From: Planctomycetota bacterium
GTDB lineage: Bacteria > Planctomycetota > Phycisphaerae > Sedimentisphaerales > Anaerobacaceae
Direction of reading: 5' to 3'
DNA length: 64,000 bases
NCBI GenBank assembly: GCA_023481165.1
Contig: JAMCWO010000150.1
Location: 1 to 64,000, forward strand
Translations under genes and position numbers: made by a program
Notes under the pieces: model-generated
Seen by the model: the letters and a program-made list of their open reading frames with translations, nothing else
Database searches by the model: none
What the model was told of the DNA's origin: nothing
Shown: one piece after another, positions 60,852-64,000 of the stretch
Layout: every line of letters starts with the position of its first letter
Numbering within the stretch: the stretch's first letter is position 1

Positions 60852-62006
60852 TCACGTCTTGAGAATCGGCCCGAGGTCTTCGAGCTCCTTGGCCGCCTCT
60901 TCGGCCTTTTTCTTCATCTTGGCGCCCTTGGCACCATTGATCTTATTGAGTGCTTTTTGCTGCAGAGCGCCCGGCTGGCGTCCTTTTTCCAGCATACTCT
61001 CGAGGGTAATCTTGCCGGCGTCGTAGAGGCTCCAGAGGTGCTCATCCAGCAGTTGCATGCCCAGCTTCTTACCCGTCTGGATGCTCGAATCAATACGGTA
61101 GGTCTTGTTCTCGCGAATCAAGTTGGCGATAGCGGGGGTCACGACCATGAACTCGTAGGCCGCGCACCGGCCGCGTCCCGTCGCCAACGGGCAAAGCTCC
61201 TGGCTCAACACGGCGATCAGGTTACCGCCGAGCTGGGTTCGAATCTGCTCCTGCTGCTCGACCGGGAACACGTCGATGATACGGTTCACCGTCCCTGCCG
61301 CACTGGTGGTGTGCACGGTGCTGAAGACCAAGTGGCCGGTTTCGGCCGCACGGATGGCGTTGCTGATCGTCTCCAAGTCGCGCAATTCACCGACGAGGAT
61401 CACATCCGGGTCCATACGCAGCACACGCCGAAGGGCCTCGCCAAAGCTCGGCACATCGACCCCAACTTCACGCTGATTCAGAATGGACTTCTTATGGGGG
61501 TGATAGTATTCGATGGGGTCCTCGACCGTGACAATATGCCGGTCAAAGTTCTCGTTGATGTAGTTGATCATGGTGGCCAGCGTAGTAGTCTTGCCACTGC
61601 CGGTTGGTCCGGTAACCAGGAACAACCCACGGGGTCGCCGGCACAGCGCGGCGCAGATCTTCGGCAGACCGATCTCCTCAAAGGTCAGGATCTTATAGGG
61701 AATCTGCCGCAACACCATCGAGACGCAGCCTTTCTGCTTGAAGACGGAGACGCGGAACCGAGCCGACTCGCCAAAGGCAAAACCAAAGTCGGTTCCCCCT
61801 TCCTCCTGGAGTTCCTGCTGGCATCGATCCGGCGTGATGCTCTTCATCAGGGCGACACTATCCTCCGGCTCGAGCACCTTTGTCTCCAGTGACCGCAGAT
61901 GACCGTCGATCCGCAGGACCGGCGGCCGGCCCACGCTGATATGAATGTCCGATGCCCCCTGCGAGACACACGCATGGAGCAGCCGATCCATGTTCAAACT
62001 TCCCAT
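60852..62006 (-). CDS. pilT: Type IV pilus retraction ATPase PilT
   Basis: 384 aa: N-terminal domain (QGASDIHISVGRPPVLRIDG), Walker A LFLVTGPTGSGKTTTLATMI, the PilT-type ILNQREVGVDVPSF, Walker B DPDVILVGELRDLETISNA, His box GHLVFSTVHTTSAAGTVNRI, and a Lys-rich C-terminus. It disassembles pili. ATG 62006 (or the ATG five codons on). It lies 17 bases after pilB and is likely co-transcribed. PilU is an alternative label, less likely. Confidence 0.93.
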   Translation of the reverse strand: MGSLNMDRLLHACVSQGASDIHISVGRPPVLRIDGHLRSLETKVLEPEDSVALMKSITPDRCQQELQEEGGTDFGFAFGESARFRVSVFKQKGCVSMVLRQIPYKILTFEEIGLPKICAALCRRPRGLFLVTGPTGSGKTTTLATMINYINENFDRHIVTVEDPIEYYHPHKKSILNQREVGVDVPSFGEALRRVLRMDPDVILVGELRDLETISNAIRAAETGHLVFSTVHTTSAAGTVNRIIDVFPVEQQEQIRTQLGGNLIAVLSQELCPLATGRGRCAAYEFMVVTPAIANLIRENKTYRIDSSIQTGKKLGMQLLDEHLWSLYDAGKITLESMLEKGRQPGALQQKALNKINGAKGAKMKKKAEEAAKELEDLGPILKT

Positions 62007-62023
62007 CTCAACGTCCCCTAAGT

Positions 62024-63763
62024 CTATTCTTCCACGACGCCCTCGACCTGCGCGTTCCGCGAGATTTCTTCGGGCGTGCTGATTCCCTTGAAAACCTTGA
62101 GCACCCCATCCTCTGCGAGCGTTCGCATGCCGCTGGCCTTGGCCGCGATCCTCAATTCACTGGTCGGAGCTCTCTTGTAAGCCAATTCCCGCAGCTCGTT
62201 GTTCATTTCGATCATTTCGAAGATACCCAGCCGGCCCTTGTAGCCCGTGTTGTGACAGGCGGCACAACCGGCCCCCTTGTATACCGGCCGCTTCTTGGTC
62301 TCCGCCGGATCGATTCCCAGAAGCCGCAGATGCAGCGGGTTCGGGTTCTCATCCACCACCTTGCATTTCTTGCAGATGACGCGGATCAGCCGCTGGGCCA
62401 TGATGGCCTGAATCGAGCTGGCAACCAGGAAGGGCTTGACCCCCATATCGATCAGACGGGTGATCGCGCTGCACGCATCGTTCGTGTGCAGTGTACTGAA
62501 CACCAGGTGTCCAGTCAGAGCGGCTTGGATGGCGATATCCGCCACTTCACCATCGCGGATTTCACCCACGAGGATGATATTGGGCGCCTGACGCAGCATG
62601 GCGCGGAGGATCTTATCGAAGGTCAGGCCGATTTCCTCCTTAACCTGGCACTGGTTCATGCCGGCGAACATATACTCCACCGGGTCCTCGGCCGTAATGA
62701 TTTTCTTGTCCGGCTTATTCAGTTCCTGCAAGGCCGCGTACAGCGTCGTCGTCTTGCCACTACCGGTCGGCCCGGTCACGAGGAAGATGCCATTGGGCCG
62801 CTTGATAATGCCCTGGAACTGCTCGTAGTTATCCTGCTCGAATCCCAGCGACTCAATGCCGATATTGACGGCATCCGGCCGCAGAATACGCAGCACCACG
62901 CTGGGACCGTGAACCCCCGGCAGGGAGGAAACACGGAAGTCGATGTCGCTGCCGGCGATGTTCCGCTTGATACGACCGTCCTGCGGCAGGCGCTTCTCGG
63001 CAATATCCATGCCCGACAGAATCTTGAAACGCGCCACCAGCGGGGCCTGCATGTTCTTGGGGATATTGTCCTTCTCCAGGCACACGCCATCGACGCGGTA
63101 CCGGATGCGCACGCGATCGGCCATTGGTTCGATGTGAATATCGCTGGCCCGCATGTGGTAGGCGGTGTCGATGATCAGGTTCACCAGCCGAATGACGGGG
63201 CCTTCGTCGTCGCCCCCCGCCGCCTGGATGCGCAGGGCCTCCGCCTGGAGCTCGTGACCCGCTTCGGCCAGTTCCGCCGCCGTGGCATCGATACTGTGCT
63301 TGAGCCGGTCATCCTCCGGCGCGACAACCTTGTCTGCCAGGGAGTTTTCGATGTAATCCCGGATCTTCTTCGGATTGGCGACATGACAGTCCAGCTCCTT
63401 GTTGAGCCGAAGCCGGACCGAATCCATCATGTCCAAGTCCATCGGATCGCTGATAATCAGCCGCAGGCGGCCGTCGTTGACGCCCAGGGGCAGGATATTG
63501 TGCCGCTTGATGAGATCTTCCGGGATGATTTTGACGGCATCGTGGGGGATCGTGACCTCGTCGAGGTCCACGTACTTGAGGCCGAACTGCTTGGCGATGG
63601 CCTTGGCCAGCGTATCCTCGTTGATCAGACCCAGTTCCAGCAGAACCTGCCCCAGCCGCTTGTTGCTCGACTTGGCCGTCTTGATAGCGTTGATCAAAGC
63701 CTGCTTCTCAACCAAGCCTGCCTTGAAGAGGATTTCCCCTAGATGCATCCGTTGTTTGGCCAT
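62024..63763 (-). CDS. pilB: Type IV pilus/type II secretion assembly ATPase PilB
   Basis: 579 aa: GspE-N domain (FKAGLVEKQALINAIKTAKS, GQVLLELGLINEDTLAKAIA), Walker A IFLVTGPTGSGKTTTLYAAL, PNIILVGEIRDGEVADIAIQ, HLVFSTLHTNDACSAITRLI, CxxC zinc site (VICKKCKVV, GCAACHNTGYKGRLGIFEMI). A second assembly ATPase beside the gspE at 58870, so one may serve pili and the other secretion. ATG 63763 with GAGG five bases upstream. Near-perfect promoter at 63799-63828. Confidence 0.95.
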   Translation of the reverse strand: MAKQRMHLGEILFKAGLVEKQALINAIKTAKSSNKRLGQVLLELGLINEDTLAKAIAKQFGLKYVDLDEVTIPHDAVKIIPEDLIKRHNILPLGVNDGRLRLIISDPMDLDMMDSVRLRLNKELDCHVANPKKIRDYIENSLADKVVAPEDDRLKHSIDATAAELAEAGHELQAEALRIQAAGGDDEGPVIRLVNLIIDTAYHMRASDIHIEPMADRVRIRYRVDGVCLEKDNIPKNMQAPLVARFKILSGMDIAEKRLPQDGRIKRNIAGSDIDFRVSSLPGVHGPSVVLRILRPDAVNIGIESLGFEQDNYEQFQGIIKRPNGIFLVTGPTGSGKTTTLYAALQELNKPDKKIITAEDPVEYMFAGMNQCQVKEEIGLTFDKILRAMLRQAPNIILVGEIRDGEVADIAIQAALTGHLVFSTLHTNDACSAITRLIDMGVKPFLVASSIQAIMAQRLIRVICKKCKVVDENPNPLHLRLLGIDPAETKKRPVYKGAGCAACHNTGYKGRLGIFEMIEMNNELRELAYKRAPTSELRIAAKASGMRTLAEDGVLKVFKGISTPEEISRNAQVEGVVEE

Positions 63764-63798
63764 ACGAACCTCATGTGCTGCCGCCGCAGGTCCTTGTC

Positions 63799-63828
63799 AT
63801 TATATCAGATGGGCACGGGACCTGTCAA
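63799..63828 (-). promoter_or_regulatory. Full-consensus sigma-70 promoter for pilB-pilT
   Basis: On the - strand TTGACA (63823-63828), an 18-base spacer, and TATAAT (63799-63804). Both hexamers are perfect. The -35 lies inside the end of the CinA/PncC gene, whose stop codon falls in the spacer. Confidence 0.85.
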
Positions 63829-64000
63829 ATTCAGCTTCAAACGCAGGGTGTTCAACGCTGTCTGGGCCGCACGCAAACGCACGGAGCTTCGATCAAACGA
63901 GAAAATATATCGCGACGTGTCCGTACCGTCTCGGTTGTCCACCGCAATATATACCAGTCCGACCGGCTTTTGTTCGCTGCCGCCACCCGGTCCGGCTATG
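63805..64000 (-). CDS. CinA/PncC-type nicotinamide-nucleotide amidohydrolase (C-terminal part)
   Basis: The frame is open from the window edge to a TGA at 63805-63807 and gives 64 residues. It starts IAGPGGGSEQKPVGLVYIAV, the conserved Gly-rich segment of the CinA C-terminal (PncC) domain, and continues VRLRAAQTALNTLRLKL to the end. The N-terminal part lies outside the window, so a full CinA and a stand-alone PncC cannot be told apart. It carries the pilB promoter within its last codons. Confidence 0.82.
   Translation of the reverse strand, partial: IAGPGGGSEQKPVGLVYIAVDNRDGTDTSRYIFSFDRSSVRLRAAQTALNTLRLKLNLTGPVPI

Overview
The window is about 64 kb of GC-rich bacterial chromosome, most likely from a planctomycete (PVC superphylum, perhaps Phycisphaerae). 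Pointers are a PVC-type small basic protein (21114-21458), a large pseudopilin/GspK cluster, a DUF4185 protein, a lone NtrC-type regulator, and many short dispersed palindromic repeats. The lineage is inferred from gene content; I saw no rRNA or tRNA gene and no CRISPR array.

Layout. (1) 1-11.7 kb, + strand: four multiheme c-type cytochromes (36 heme-binding motifs, three of them non-standard), two NHL beta-propeller lipoproteins, a predicted outer-membrane beta-barrel and a cysteine-less redoxin/TPR protein. This looks like an envelope-spanning electron conduit (porin-cytochrome type). A good sigma-54 promoter lies at 2701-2716. (2) 11.7-17.4 kb: a cytochrome c maturation operon, ccmE-F-(34-aa ORF)-(335-aa unknown)-A-B-C-D. 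Its CcmE has the CxxxY heme-binding motif and ccmG/ccmH are missing. (3) 17.4-22.8 kb: an SDR/DUF2867 oxidoreductase, small stress-type membrane proteins, a membrane protein of unknown function, the PVC small basic protein and a DUF4185 protein. (4) 22.7-27.8 kb: tatA, then nfeD-nfeD-floA plus an unknown gene, then a membrane protein with a possible PH-like domain. (5) 28-35.5 kb: TPR protein, response regulator, histidine kinase, two CNNM/HlyC-type proteins and a GT39-like membrane protein. (6) 35.6-49.4 kb: D-Ala-D-Ala carboxypeptidase, lipoprotein, aspartate pathway genes (hom, an ApgM-family proposed homoserine kinase, lysC), nuclease, sigma-54 activator, glmM, serA, a DUF2752 protein and an inositol monophosphatase-family enzyme. 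(7) 49.4-63.8 kb, - strand: a type II secretion/type IV pilus assembly locus (pilB, pilT, gspE, gspF, two large GspG-like prepilins and gspG-H-I-J-K-like genes), then the C-terminal end of a CinA/PncC gene running off the window.

How it fits together: the Ccm operon directly follows the cytochromes and would mature them. The propeller and pentaheme lipoproteins share a C-terminal helical module, so they may dock on the same partner. The sigma-54 promoter and the NtrC-type regulator make regulated expression plausible, but no direct link is shown.

A second theme is repeats. At least seven families of short palindromic or inverted repeats lie between genes, at gene 5' ends, and in frame inside coding sequences, much like Rickettsia palindromic elements. 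Several appear to have supplied start codons, leader peptides or internal insertions.
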